From positions 1 through 40,009 of the forward strand of contig JASJCA010000017.1 of the NCBI GenBank assembly GCA_030066215.1: 40,009 bases of DNA. Direction: 5' to 3'. The notes under the pieces were generated by a model. It was not told the DNA's origin and made no database searches. It saw only the letters and a program-made list of their open reading frames with translations. This stretch comes from Rhodobacter sp. (GTDB lineage: Bacteria > Pseudomonadota > Alphaproteobacteria > Rhodobacterales > Rhodobacteraceae). This document shows, one piece after another, positions 9,027 to 17,866 of the stretch (positions within the stretch are counted from its first letter, which is position 1; the number at the start of each line of letters is the position of its first letter). The position numbers were made by a program, and so were the translations under genes.

Positions 9027-9374
9027 TTAGAAGATCGCGTCCAACCCACCGCGGATCTTGATCGCGATCTGCCGCGACATTGGATCCATCGTCATCACCT
9101 TGGCGGCGGCACGCTCCAGAACGCTGCCGTTCTGCATTGCCTCCATTCGCACCGCATAACCCGCCGGGCCGATGTCGACGACCGCAATCAGGCGGATCAG
9201 AAGCACGAGGTAGGCGAAGACAAGGATGTGCCAAACCGGCAGCCAACGGCGTTCCGTTTTGATCCGGGCAATTTCGAGCCCGTCGTGATTAAAGCTCACC
9301 ACCGAGGCCGAGCGGCGGTATTCGCGGGCGGCACGGTCGGCGACGGGGCGGAGGGCATTCAGGAAACGCAGCAT
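9027..9374 (-). CDS. Conserved hypothetical single-pass membrane protein
   Basis: The 115-residue product has one clear membrane helix (LPVWHILVFAYLVLLIRLIAV at about 45-64) between a basic N-terminal segment and a helical C-terminal region (EAMQNGSVLERAAAKVMTMDP). GGAGAG lies six bases before ATG 9374. No named domain was recognised. The topology is probably inside-to-outside, since arginines cluster before the helix. Function unknown. Confidence 0.65.
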   Translation of the reverse strand: MLRFLNALRPVADRAAREYRRSASVVSFNHDGLEIARIKTERRWLPVWHILVFAYLVLLIRLIAVVDIGPAGYAVRMEAMQNGSVLERAAAKVMTMDPMSRQIAIKIRGGLDAIF

Positions 9375-9443
9375 CTATGGCTCTCCAGTCAGAGGCCCGT
9401 CTATACACGCGAGTCGCGGCGGTTTTGAGGCGGCTTTGCGGCC

Positions 9444-9926
9444 TCAGGGTCCGAAACGGCGCCGCTCGACCAGAGGCGAGCCGACGCGCGCGCGGGTGAC
9501 CAGGAAAAGATCGCCATATTGCAGCGGCGGCGGTTCGGGCGCGGCGATGGCATCCCAGATCGACTGTAAATTGCCCTTGTTGCCGACCCAGACGATGGTC
9601 TTGCCTGCGCCAGCGGCCATCAGCCTGGCTGCCGGATTCTCCGCCGGTAGCCGTTGCACGGTCAGGCCGCGGGCCGCCGCGAGCGGCGCAGCGGTGTCGA
9701 GGTTGCGTTGGATGCCGGGGGAATAGATCGCGTCAATCCGAACGCCCTGCAGCGCGGCGACAAGCGCTTCCGCGCGGGCCTGGCCGGTGGCATTGAGGTC
9801 TTCGCCGGTGCGGTCCGCATGGCGCAGGATGATCAGGGTCGTGGCCTGCGGAACGGCCACGTTGCCGGGTGCGGCGCAGGCGGCCATAAACAAGGTCAGG
9901 GCAAGTAAGAAGCGGCGTTTGATCAT
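9444..9926 (-). CDS. Lipoprotein-like histidine phosphatase superfamily protein
   Basis: The 160-residue protein starts MIKRRFLLALTLFMAAC, a signal peptide whose Cys at 17 sits in a lipobox-like MAAC. The domain that follows is a histidine phosphatase (phosphoglycerate-mutase-like) fold. It has the catalytic RH motif as LRHADRT near residue 35 (usually RHG/RHA), 'GEDLNATGQARAEALVAAL', and 'DAIYSPGIQRNLDTAAPLA', which matches the 'i.sS...R..qTA..l' motif. The second catalytic His appears to be absent, since 'KTIVWVGNKGNL' stands where 'vlvVsHg..i' is expected. It may therefore be inactive or use another acid/base. AAGGATG precedes ATG 9926. Confidence 0.8.
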   Translation of the reverse strand: MIKRRFLLALTLFMAACAAPGNVAVPQATTLIILRHADRTGEDLNATGQARAEALVAALQGVRIDAIYSPGIQRNLDTAAPLAAARGLTVQRLPAENPAARLMAAGAGKTIVWVGNKGNLQSIWDAIAAPEPPPLQYGDLFLVTRARVGSPLVERRRFGP

Positions 9927-10188
9927 TCGGCATCCTTCGTTTGTGTCGAAGCGTAGCGAGGGCGTCGTGGCGGGTCTAGATCGGGGCGCGCAAGGCGGCC
10001 ACATACAGCCCCGACGACGGCTGAAGCGCCGCGTAGCTCCGCGACCCTTCCGGCCGTACTGATTGGCCGTCGCGCAACAATACAACCCAGGCACGAGCAT
10101 TAACCAGAATCGCTCTCGCCGCCCTAATCTCGCCACAAATCCGTGCCATAGTCGCCCTGTTCGGTGGGGGTGTCCGAACGAGGCTGCC

Positions 10189-10350
10189 ATGTACGATTGG
10201 GAAACCAACGGATTGTCCCCGGATCAGGCGCATTGGTCAAAATGGACCGCCCGCCCCCGGAAGACGATCAAAACCAACAACTACCTCTCGGCATTGGTCT
10301 TCGCGATGTCCGCCTTTGTGGTGGCCGCGAATTACGGGTCGCTGGTGTAA
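10189..10350 (+). CDS. Micro-protein with HWSKW motif and a C-terminal membrane helix
   Basis: This 53-residue protein starts MYDWETNG and contains DQAHWSKW at about 17-24. It ends in a hydrophobic segment (YLSALVFAMSAFVVAANYG). The N-terminal half is clearly related to the gene at 10596, and the ~60 bases upstream of both starts also resemble each other, so the two are probably paralogues. A TTCG-loop hairpin lies 13 bp after its stop. Function unknown. Translation is supported by the conservation of the motif between the two copies. Confidence 0.6.
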   Translation: MYDWETNGLSPDQAHWSKWTARPRKTIKTNNYLSALVFAMSAFVVAANYGSLV

Positions 10351-10363
10351 GGGTTCCGAGACC

Positions 10364-10385
10364 GGCGGGCCCTTCGGGGCCTGCC
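10364..10385 (+). terminator. TTCG-tetraloop hairpin after the first HWSKW gene
   Basis: GGCGGGCCC (10364-10372) pairs with GGGCCTGCC (10377-10385), with one G-U pair, around a TTCG tetraloop. It is a very stable hairpin just downstream of the stop at 10350. No T-run follows. Confidence 0.5.
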
Positions 10386-10395
10386 AATTGCAGTG

Positions 10396-10428
10396 CGCCG
10401 CGAACGGGATTGGGACCCGTTCGCGGCG
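10396..10428. repeat. 13-bp perfect inverted repeat
   Basis: CGCCGCGAACGGG (10396-10408) is exactly complementary to 10416-10428, with a 7-base loop. It is the second strong hairpin within 80 bp between the two HWSKW genes. It may act as a terminator in tandem with the previous one, or as part of an RNA element. Confidence 0.55.
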
Positions 10429-10595
10429 ATGTCTTTGTGGCCGTTGCGCGGCTAGCCCTCATAGCAACAGGACCCAGGTCGGTGCAGGAGCGGAAACTGT
10501 CTGTTTCCAGCATCCCGTAGGACCCTGCCGCCGCATTTCCGCCACATTTTGGTGCCAATCGGGTCACAATCTGGGTGGGGCCAGAGGGGGCTGTC

Positions 10596-10781
10596 ATGAG
10601 CTATTGGGACGACGCGAGCCGGGTCCGCGACCAAGAGCACTGGTCGAAATGGGATGGCCGGGTGTCACGCGCCGAGCGAACGAGCGAAACGCTGGACGAC
10701 GTCCGCGCGTGGTGGGCGGATGTGCGCACGGTGATGTCGGAGATTTGGCAAAAGCTCCGCGGCCAACGGCGGACTGGATGA
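10596..10781 (+). CDS. Micro-protein with HWSKW motif, soluble paralogue
   Basis: This 61-residue product starts MSYWDD and contains DQEHWSKW at about 14-21, matching the gene at 10189. Its C-terminal half is different: a charged amphipathic helix (TLDDVRAWWADVRTVMSEIW) in place of a membrane segment. Two proteins with a shared N-terminus and different tails suggest a shared binding function with different localisation. The nearest ribosome-binding sequence is AGAGGGGG. No known family was recognised. Confidence 0.6.
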   Translation: MSYWDDASRVRDQEHWSKWDGRVSRAERTSETLDDVRAWWADVRTVMSEIWQKLRGQRRTG

Positions 10782-10896
10782 GATCATCGCGGCGGCCGCG
10801 GCGGCCACGCAATGCCTAGTCGGCCACATGCGGCCGGAGGGAGAGACCGATGCTGCCCCGGCCGATTTCAATGCACCCGGGTCGCGCGACATCGAC

Positions 10897-10942
10897 GGCG
10901 GCCGGCCCCGCACGGTGCAAGGGGCCGCCCGCTGGTTTTTTT
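10897..10942 (+). terminator. Intrinsic terminator, plus strand
   Basis: GGCGGCC (10897-10903) can pair with GGCCGCC (10923-10929); an alternative stem CGGCCCC/GGGGCCG overlaps it. A run of seven T follows at 10936-10942. It is oriented to stop transcription from the 10596 gene before it enters the convergent cold-shock gene. Confidence 0.55.
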
Positions 10943-10945
10943 GCG

Positions 10946-11152
10946 TTAGGCGAGTTGGATGTTCGTCGCCGCCGAGCGGCCATCGCGGCCGGCTTCGACG
11001 TCATAGGTCACTTTCTGGTTGTCGGCGAGGCCGGTCAGCCCGGCACGTTCGACGGCCGAGATGTGGACGAACACGTCCTTGCCGCCCTCGTCGGGGGCGA
11101 TGAAGCCGAAGCCTTTGGTGGCGTTGAACCATTTCACGGTGCCTGAAGCCAT
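10946..11152 (-). CDS. Cold-shock domain protein
   Basis: CspA-family proteins are small single-stranded RNA/DNA-binding chaperones that melt mRNA structure. The 68-residue product has RNP1 as KGFGFI (13-18) and RNP2 as VFVHIS (27-32), and starts with the typical MASGTVKWFN. It is the normal single-domain length. AGGAG precedes ATG 11152. The leader upstream contains a hairpin (see next entry). Whether it is cold-induced or constitutive cannot be told from sequence. Confidence 0.95.
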   Translation of the reverse strand: MASGTVKWFNATKGFGFIAPDEGGKDVFVHISAVERAGLTGLADNQKVTYDVEAGRDGRSAATNIQLA

Positions 11153-11175
11153 GCGTGAAGTCTCCTGTTTTAGAT

Positions 11176-11197
11176 GCTGCCCGCGGGATGCGGCAGC
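11176..11197 (-). promoter_or_regulatory. Hairpin in the cold-shock gene leader
   Basis: GCTGCC (11176-11181) pairs with GGCAGC (11192-11197), 24-45 bases upstream of the start codon. Long structured leaders regulate many csp mRNAs; that role here is inferred. The rest of 11153-11460 holds no supported gene. A weak TTGGAA-16-TAGCAT promoter-like pair is at 11362-11389 on the plus strand. Confidence 0.35.
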
Positions 11198-11460
11198 CCG
11201 GCTCGTGTCGTCTTTGATCGAGAGACTGACAGCCGATGACGGAGACAGTGGTCGATAGAGAAGAACGGTCGCGGGGCGGCGTATGGGGCGGATCGACGGG
11301 GAATGCAAGAGAAATCGGCGCGCGGTGGTGGGGTGGCCAGATCTGGAAAGGGGCTAAGCCATTGGAATCCTTGTTGACTGTGCTAGCATGGGTGAGGGCG
11401 GGAGACGCGAATCCGGATCTCTGGCCGGGGCGACGGGGGGTGACCTTTGCTGGGGCAGCG

Positions 11461-12044
11461 TTGGGTATTGCCTCGGTGCGTTAGACCCAGGGTGACGGGC
11501 GCGACCGTGTTTTTTACCGTGGCGTTGGCGGAGCGAGGGTCGGATTTGTTGGTACGCGAGGTGGACCGGTTGCGCACAGCCGTGCGGGTGGTGCGGGCGG
11601 AGCGGCCGTTTGATGTGGATGCGTGGGGTGAGCGGCGTCTCGGAACCGGTCCGGCGAACCGTTTCAGCCGCGAACGGGCGGAGCCCTGCATGCGGTTTGG
11701 ACGTTGCCGGACAGGGACCGGTAGTTTTCGACGTGGTGGCGGTTGATCAAGGGACGGTTAGCGGCGGGATTGGTGGCAGCGATGGCAACGTCGGCCAGCA
11801 AAGTTGCCAAATCGGAGAACGGGGATTTGGCAGCGCCCGTTTTGGGAGCATCACGTCCGGAATGATGCGGATTACGACGCGCATGTGCGGTATTGTTGGA
11901 TCGACCCGGTGAAGCATAGATTGTTTGAGCGGGCAGTCGATTGGCAGTGTTCGTCGATCCACCGGAGATATCGGGACAGGTCGGGTCGATCCGGAATTCG
12001 CAGGAGAGGTCACCGATGGCGATTTCGGGGAACCGGCGTGGTAG
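11461..12044 (+). pseudogene. Degraded REP-associated tyrosine transposase (RAYT)
   Basis: Pieces of a RAYT (Y1/HUH transposase family) occur in order but in changing frames. They are 'TGATVFFTVALAERGSDLLV' at about 11490, 'HAVWTLPD' at about 11689, 'SASKVAKSENG' at about 11790, 'GIWQRPFWEH' at about 11822 with 'HVRYCWIDPVKH', and 'AGEVTDGDFGE' ending at the stop 12042-12044. Each aligns with the intact RAYT at 32428-32973. At least three frameshifts, an internal stop and an insertion around 11630-11680 that removes the first His of the HUH motif make it non-functional. It ends directly in a REP palindrome. It marks the left side of an accessory pocket. Confidence 0.85.
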
Positions 12045-12079
12045 GGTGGGTGAACCCGCGCGGAGCGCGCCCACCCTAC
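12041..12079. repeat. REP palindrome at the end of the RAYT remnant
   Basis: GTAGGGTGGG (12041-12050) is exactly complementary to CCCACCCTAC (12070-12079). The inner part (GCGC-GGA-GCGC) extends the fold. It shares the GTAGGGTGGG head with the REPs near the intact RAYT, but the centre differs, so it may be a distinct subclass. It overlaps the remnant's stop codon. Confidence 0.8.
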
Positions 12080-12171
12080 TTGCTAAGGTGAGTTCCCGAA
12101 AGTCGATTGCGGCAAGGCCAAGCGGCCAAAGACAAAATCTGAGCACGCAACAGCCCAAAAGCCGCTGCTAT

Positions 12172-12199
12172 TTGATGTCAAGGTGAATTGCTGTAAGAT
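12172..12199 (+). promoter_or_regulatory. Putative sigma70-type promoter
   Basis: TTGATG (12172-12177) and TAAGAT (12194-12199) are 16 bp apart, 28 bp before the ATG of the next gene, in locally AT-rich DNA. Confidence 0.4.
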
Positions 12200-12226
12200 T
12201 CTTTCCATCGTATCGGGGGATATGAG

Positions 12227-12889
12227 ATGTCTGTTCTTTTTTCGTTCCTGCTTGGTTGCCTTTTCTTTCTCGCCTTGATTCAGGTCATTAACTTTTTGAG
12301 TCGCAGAAAGAAGTGGAATGCGCGCGCCCAGTGGGATCTGACTGCGGGTGAAGAGCTTCATTTAAAGTCGGCTTCAATCGCCAGTGATCTGGCTCCACTG
12401 TTTTCACGGCTCGATATGTCCGGCGCCAAGATTTCGGTTGTTGGGGGGGATGGTTCTTACATACGTTCGTCCAGAAGGCGGCAGATGCGGCGGATGGTCA
12501 GATCATGGACTAAGGCGGGCGCCCATGTCACTTACATACTGCACGATCCGAGCAAACGTACGGAAACGTTGTTTAGTGAATTTGCCGAGCAGATTTCCAC
12601 GAGCGGACATGCCGGCAGCCTCACGGTGGTTTTGGCCCCGAAGGAATGCCGGAATGATGAGTCAGCGGTCCTCCTTGCCGACTACAGGAACCACCATCCT
12701 ACGGTTTATGTGGGCCCGTCAGGACGGGCTTTGTGGCTAGAGGGGCTGCATCCGGACAACTCTGTATTTGCTTACAATATTCGTTACATTCCACCCTCGG
12801 CTGTAACAGAGTCCGCCAACTCAAAGGCAACTTTCAAAAAATATCTTGAAGCCATTGAGAAAATGGAGGACATCTGCCAAGCGGCTTGA
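12227..12889 (+). CDS. Unrecognised membrane-anchored protein, first gene of an AT-rich pair
   Basis: The 220-residue product has one N-terminal membrane helix (MSVLFSFLLGCLFFLALIQV) and then a cytoplasmic domain with a basic linker. The domain alternates hydrophobic strands and helices: ISVVGGDGSYI, MRRMVRSWTKAGAHVTYIL, LTVVLAPKEC and HPTVYVGPSGRALWLEGLHP. This suggests an alpha/beta, possibly PLD-like or Rossmann-type, fold. I cannot name a family. GGGGGA precedes the ATG. The base composition is more AT-rich than the flanking genes, with AAA, TTT and ATT codons, which suggests transfer. The next gene follows within 14 bp, so the two look like one unit. An envelope-linked effector or defence function is possible but unproven. 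Confidence 0.7.
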   Translation: MSVLFSFLLGCLFFLALIQVINFLSRRKKWNARAQWDLTAGEELHLKSASIASDLAPLFSRLDMSGAKISVVGGDGSYIRSSRRRQMRRMVRSWTKAGAHVTYILHDPSKRTETLFSEFAEQISTSGHAGSLTVVLAPKECRNDESAVLLADYRNHHPTVYVGPSGRALWLEGLHPDNSVFAYNIRYIPPSAVTESANSKATFKKYLEAIEKMEDICQAA

Positions 12890-12902
12890 GTTGGGGGTGC
12901 TG

Positions 12903-13388
12903 GTGGACGAACAGGCATTGTTAAAGTTTGTTGGTCTCGTAGCGATGTACGTGGCGATGAGCATTCTGACGATTGGTAGCCTTTCCCTTTCAAATGCTAT
13001 CTCTCAAAAGGTCTTCGAGCCCAACCCGAAGAATGGCGGAAAGCCTCCACCGGGCTCAAAAGAGTCGCCTTACAAATATGACGAGGGCCCTGCCGGTCTT
13101 CTCCGGGCGACGATTCAGAATTACTCAAACAAAGTTTTCCGGTATTATCTTACCGTTTCAATTTTGGTATTCACACCAATCGCTTTGGATTTAACAAAAG
13201 ACTTCCTTGGCGCGCACAGGTACAATGACGGCGTAATATTTTTCTGGGGAAGCCTGAAATTTCTCAATCCGATAATTGAGCTGGTACCACCATTCTGCCT
13301 TGGCGTCTCGATGGTATATTGTTTAGCTGTTGTGTTCAGGGCGTCATCATTCAAATCACTTTGGATAGAAATAGTTGATACCGGGTAG
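12903..13388 (+). CDS. Unrecognised multi-pass membrane protein, second gene of the pair
   Basis: From GTG 12903 the product has about 161 residues and three hydrophobic segments: FVGLVAMYVAMSILTIGSL near 9-27, YYLTVSILVFTPIAL near 85-99 and FCLGVSMVYCLAVVF near 136-150. A Lys/Pro/Gly-rich loop (PNPKNGGKPPPGSKESPYKY) lies between the first two. GTG 12903 follows TTGGGGGTGCTG. GTG 12897 and TTG 12846 are alternatives, the latter overlapping the upstream gene. It shares the AT-rich composition of its partner and no known family was recognised. Probably co-translated with 12227-12889. Confidence 0.65.
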   Translation: MDEQALLKFVGLVAMYVAMSILTIGSLSLSNAISQKVFEPNPKNGGKPPPGSKESPYKYDEGPAGLLRATIQNYSNKVFRYYLTVSILVFTPIALDLTKDFLGAHRYNDGVIFFWGSLKFLNPIIELVPPFCLGVSMVYCLAVVFRASSFKSLWIEIVDTG

Positions 13389-13526
13389 TTTATATTCTTT
13401 GCAGAGTTTTGGACATATGACCGTAAGCTCAGATTGCGACGCCCGGGACCCGGGAAAGAAGTCTATGCCCTCGTCTTCTCGGTCACCATGAAGCCTTAGC
13501 CCGGGTATCAGCAAGAAGTCGCCGCC

Positions 13527-13637
13527 CTAGCGGCTGAATTTTTTGTGCTTCAGACGCTTCGGCTCCACTGCCTCCGGTCCCAGCCTCCGCTTCTTTTCTT
13601 CCTCGTAGTCCTCGAATTTGCCCTCGAACCACCCCAC
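13527..13637 (-). pseudogene. Duplicated, diverged 3' end of ettA (last 36 codons plus stop)
   Basis: Read on the minus strand, this 111-bp segment encodes VGWFEGKFEDYEEEKKRRLG and on to KKFSR-stop. It aligns without gaps with the last 36 codons of the intact ettA (14152-14262): 30 of 36 residues match and the DNA is about 80% identical. Homology starts exactly next to the brnA stop codon (13638-13640) and ends at its own stop. It has no start codon context. It looks like a second ettA 3' end left or brought in by an insertion event. Confidence 0.85.
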
Positions 13638-13853
13638 CTACTCCAAACGCTCCGCGATCCACAGCTTGATCAGCGCCTGGCGGGTGATGCCGAGATGGGC
13701 GGCGCGGGCATCTAGGCCGTCGACCATCCAGGCGGGGAAGTCGACGTTGACGCGGCGGGCGGCGAGGTTGGGGCGGGTGGCGCGCGACAGGTCGAGGGCG
13801 CGGGTGACGTCCTCGCCGTCGTCGAATGCACGGTCCAGGTCACGGGCTTTCAT
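13638..13853 (-). CDS. brnA: BrnA-like antitoxin
   Basis: BrnA is the DNA-binding antitoxin of the BrnT/BrnA type II pair. The 71-residue product has a ribbon-helix-helix-like C-terminal region (RRVNVDFPAWMVDGLDARAA, then HLGITRQALIKLWIAERLE), typical of BrnA/CopG-like proteins. An acidic N-terminus follows MKARDLDRAFDDGED. It overlaps the end of brnT by 14 bp, the toxin-first order usual for this system. It probably autoregulates the promoter upstream of brnT. Its stop codon abuts the duplicated ettA end. Confidence 0.88.
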   Translation of the reverse strand: MKARDLDRAFDDGEDVTRALDLSRATRPNLAARRVNVDFPAWMVDGLDARAAHLGITRQALIKLWIAERLE

Positions 13854-14103
13854 AAAGCGTCGTCTCCTCTCGTCGGGCGCGGCGGACCGAGATCAGGCGG
13901 ATCGCCTCACCGCGCATTGTAAATAGGGCGGCCCAATGCCGGCCCCGTAGCTTTCCGATGGCCATCCAGCGCGGCTCTTCGACCGTCCGCGCCGGGATGA
14001 CCAGAAGGCGTGGGTCGGACCAGAGCGCCTGGGCCTCGTCGAAGTCGATCCCGTGCTTGTCGCGGTTGGACGCGCTTTTGGCGGGGTCGAATTCGAACTT
14101 CAT
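13840..14103 (-). CDS. brnT: BrnT-like ribonuclease toxin
   Basis: BrnT toxins are RelE-fold ribonucleases that block translation until bound by BrnA. The 87-residue product starts MKFEFDPAKSASNRDKHGID, the family's typical 'f.wD..Ka..N..KHgi.F.eA' opening. It continues with 'RWMAIGKLRGRHWAALFT' and ends 'IRLISVRRARREE', which carries the conserved arginines of the active-site region. The upstream 48 bp (14104-14151) to the ettA stop is AT-rich and probably holds the promoter. Confidence 0.9.
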   Translation of the reverse strand: MKFEFDPAKSASNRDKHGIDFDEAQALWSDPRLLVIPARTVEEPRWMAIGKLRGRHWAALFTMRGEAIRLISVRRARREETTLYESP

Positions 14104-14151
14104 GGTGAAACATGGTTCAAAAAATGGATAATTTCAATCCAATTTTGACTC

Positions 14152-15807
<1,656 letters not shown>

Positions 15808-16119
15808 GCTGAAACGCACCCCTGCATCCGATCAACCTGCGGCCTCTTAATGGAGATGTCCTGGCCTGGCAACGGCCGGTTCGGCCGCCCGCCTGCGCGT
15901 GTTGGCGCCCGAGAATTTGCTGGGTGTGAGGTCCGCAGAACACGTCCTGGAGACACCCGATTTGCTGACTGATGGCTCGGCCGTCCAGAAATTCCGCATG
16001 GTGTGGCCCGAGTGAGAAACAACCTGGGCAATGGGTTTGAACGGGTGGTTCAGTTGAGGTTGTAAGCCTGAGGGCGATTGACCTAAGTTCTACCAATTGT
16101 TGAGAGATAGAGGTGATTT
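15808..16119. other. 312-bp gap between divergent genes
   Basis: No reading frame is supported here. It should contain the ettA promoter (leftwards) and the promoter of the EEP-fold gene (rightwards). A small hairpin (CGGCCG-GTT-CGGCCG, 15873-15887) is the only structure seen. No convincing promoter elements were recognised. Confidence 0.3.
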
Positions 16120-17133
16120 ATGTTGCAACGACTTGTCACCGCGGCGGCCGCATTTGCCCTTTCGAGTTTTGGCGCGGCGGCGCAGCAGAGCATGGCTGCA
16201 GACGAGCAATCCGCGCCGGGACTGTTGGTCATGAGCTACAATATCTGTTGGGATTGCCAATCGCCGCCGGGCGCCACGGCAGTGGTCGGGCGCGGGCTGA
16301 GCGGGAAATGCTACGTCACGCCCGAGCCGCGCGTCGACGGGCAGCGATCGACACTGTGTGCTGAACATATGGGCGCCGCGATCGACGGATTTCCGGCGCT
16401 CTACGGCGCGGCGAATTACGATTTCGTCGGACTGCAGGAGGCCAGCAATTGGGAGATCCTGCAGGATTGGGCGAAGGGCACGCTCGGCAAGCTCGAGGGC
16501 TTCGGCTGGAAGGACAATCGAAACGCCCAGATCGCGACATTCTACGACCCTGCGAAATACGACCTGGTTGATACGATCAACGGCGATCTCCGTTGGGGAC
16601 GGCCGATGCAGATCAGCGTGTTCCGGGTGCAGGCAGACGGCAGTCACATCGTTTTTGTCAACCTGCACAACTGCCACCGCCGCGATCGCTGCTATTTCGA
16701 TTACATCACCGAAAGAATCGGCCACCACGTGAACGACCACATCACCAAGACCGGCCGGACCTCGTTGCGGGGCATATTCGCCGAGGCCCGTGTGATCATG
16801 GTCGGCGACTTCAACGAGGCGGACTTTCCATACGCCGACGAGCACGGGTTCATGCCGGGGCCGATCACGTTCGACCCGCTCGCGGATGTCGATGCAGGGC
16901 AGTACGGACCGATAACGACGCAGGCGAAGCTGGCGGCGTCGCCGATCAGCTGCTGTGCGACCCACATACCCTGGAAGTGCTACGGCCACTCGTCCCAGTG
17001 TCGGCCGGGCGATTATGTCTTCGACAGTGTCAGGGCGGTCACCTCTGAGGTGCCGCGCAGCTACGACGTCAATCTGGTGCAATCGGATCATCTGCCGGTG
17101 ATCGGGGTCCTGGATCCCGGCGGCACGCAATGA
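16120..17133 (+). CDS. Secreted endonuclease/exonuclease/phosphatase-family protein, Cys-rich
   Basis: This is a 337-residue exported protein of the EEP (DNase I/sphingomyelinase-like) superfamily. A signal peptide (MLQRLVTAAAAFALSSFGAAA) is followed by the fold's metal and catalytic motifs in order: VMSYNICWDC (about 37-46, metal Asn), GLQEAS (about 105, metal Glu), NLHNCH (about 188), GDFNEAD (about 228) and the C-terminal QSDHLPV (about 325). A dozen or so cysteines, including CCATH...KCYGHSSQC, suggest disulfides outside the cytoplasm. The substrate cannot be assigned. AGAGGTG precedes the ATG. Confidence 0.82.
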   Translation: MLQRLVTAAAAFALSSFGAAAQQSMAADEQSAPGLLVMSYNICWDCQSPPGATAVVGRGLSGKCYVTPEPRVDGQRSTLCAEHMGAAIDGFPALYGAANYDFVGLQEASNWEILQDWAKGTLGKLEGFGWKDNRNAQIATFYDPAKYDLVDTINGDLRWGRPMQISVFRVQADGSHIVFVNLHNCHRRDRCYFDYITERIGHHVNDHITKTGRTSLRGIFAEARVIMVGDFNEADFPYADEHGFMPGPITFDPLADVDAGQYGPITTQAKLAASPISCCATHIPWKCYGHSSQCRPGDYVFDSVRAVTSEVPRSYDVNLVQSDHLPVIGVLDPGGTQ

Positions 17134-17203
17134 CCCCCTGAAGGTGGCGTTTCGGGCGCGCGGGCGATTGACAGGGGTGGCCTGCCCGGCGTGAAACTCG
17201 GCC

Positions 17204-17830
17204 ATGGTGTCTAATACCGTCATAGCGGGCCGCTGCGGGTTGCCCCAGGCGCGGGCGGGGCAGGTCGTCGGCCTGCTCGGCGGATCGTTCGATCCGCCGC
17301 ATCAGGGGCATGTGCACATCACCAAGGCGGCGCTGCGCCGGTTCGCGCTGGACCGGGTCTGGTGGCTGGTGTCGCCCGGTAACCCGCTGAAACCCGAGGG
17401 TCCGGCGGCGTTGGAACGGCGGATGGCGGCAGCGCGGGCGGTGATGCGGCACCCAAAGGTCTCGGTCAGCGATATCGAGGCGAGGCTGAGCACGCGGTTC
17501 ACCGCCGAAACGCTGCAGGGGCTCTTCAAGATCTACCCCGGGGTCCGGTTCGTCTGGCTAATGGGCGCCGACAACCTGGCATCGTTTCACGAGTGGCAAC
17601 AATGGGAATGGATCATGCGAAATGTTTCCATCGGTGTTTTGGCACGGCCCGGCGACCGCCTCGCCGCGCGTTGCTCAAAGGCCGCAGCGCGATATCGAAA
17701 TGCGATGCTAAGGGGCCGGGACTCATCACTTTTATCCTCCAGCCGCCCGCCGTCCTGGTGCTTTGTGAATGTTCCTATGGTAAACGTCTCGTCGAGTGAC
17801 ATTCGGGCTCGGGGCGATTGGGTGCGCTGA
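17204..17830 (+). CDS. nadD: Nicotinate-nucleotide adenylyltransferase
   Basis: NadD makes nicotinate adenine dinucleotide from NaMN and ATP in NAD synthesis. The 208-residue product has the nucleotidyltransferase signature [11 protein letters not shown] (26-36) with the HxGH pair. It also has the NaMN-binding '[11 protein letters not shown]' loop, '[16 protein letters not shown]' and the C-terminal 'VSSSDIRAR', equivalent to the usual ISSTxIR. The first ~20 residues before the signature are somewhat long, so a later start is possible. It lies 70 bp after the EEP gene and 36 bp before the carboxypeptidase gene. The neighbours usual for nadD (proA, rsfS) are not present. Confidence 0.95.
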   Translation: MVSNTVIAGRCGLPQARAGQVVGLLGGSFDPPHQGHVHITKAALRRFALDRVWWLVSPGNPLKPEGPAALERRMAAARAVMRHPKVSVSDIEARLSTRFTAETLQGLFKIYPGVRFVWLMGADNLASFHEWQQWEWIMRNVSIGVLARPGDRLAARCSKAAARYRNAMLRGRDSSLLSSSRPPSWCFVNVPMVNVSSSDIRARGDWVR

Positions 17831-17866
17831 GGGCGGAATTGGGTAAGACGGGGCGCAATCGGGTCG

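Noticed and set aside
13389..13526. Possible gene or RNA between the membrane module and the ettA fragment
   Set aside because: Only short CCCGGG-containing sequence without a frame, start or clear fold; nothing supported.
16090..17223. Open frame opposite the EEP-fold gene (about 377 codons)
   Set aside because: No motif or ribosome binding site; the plus strand has a signal peptide and all EEP motifs.
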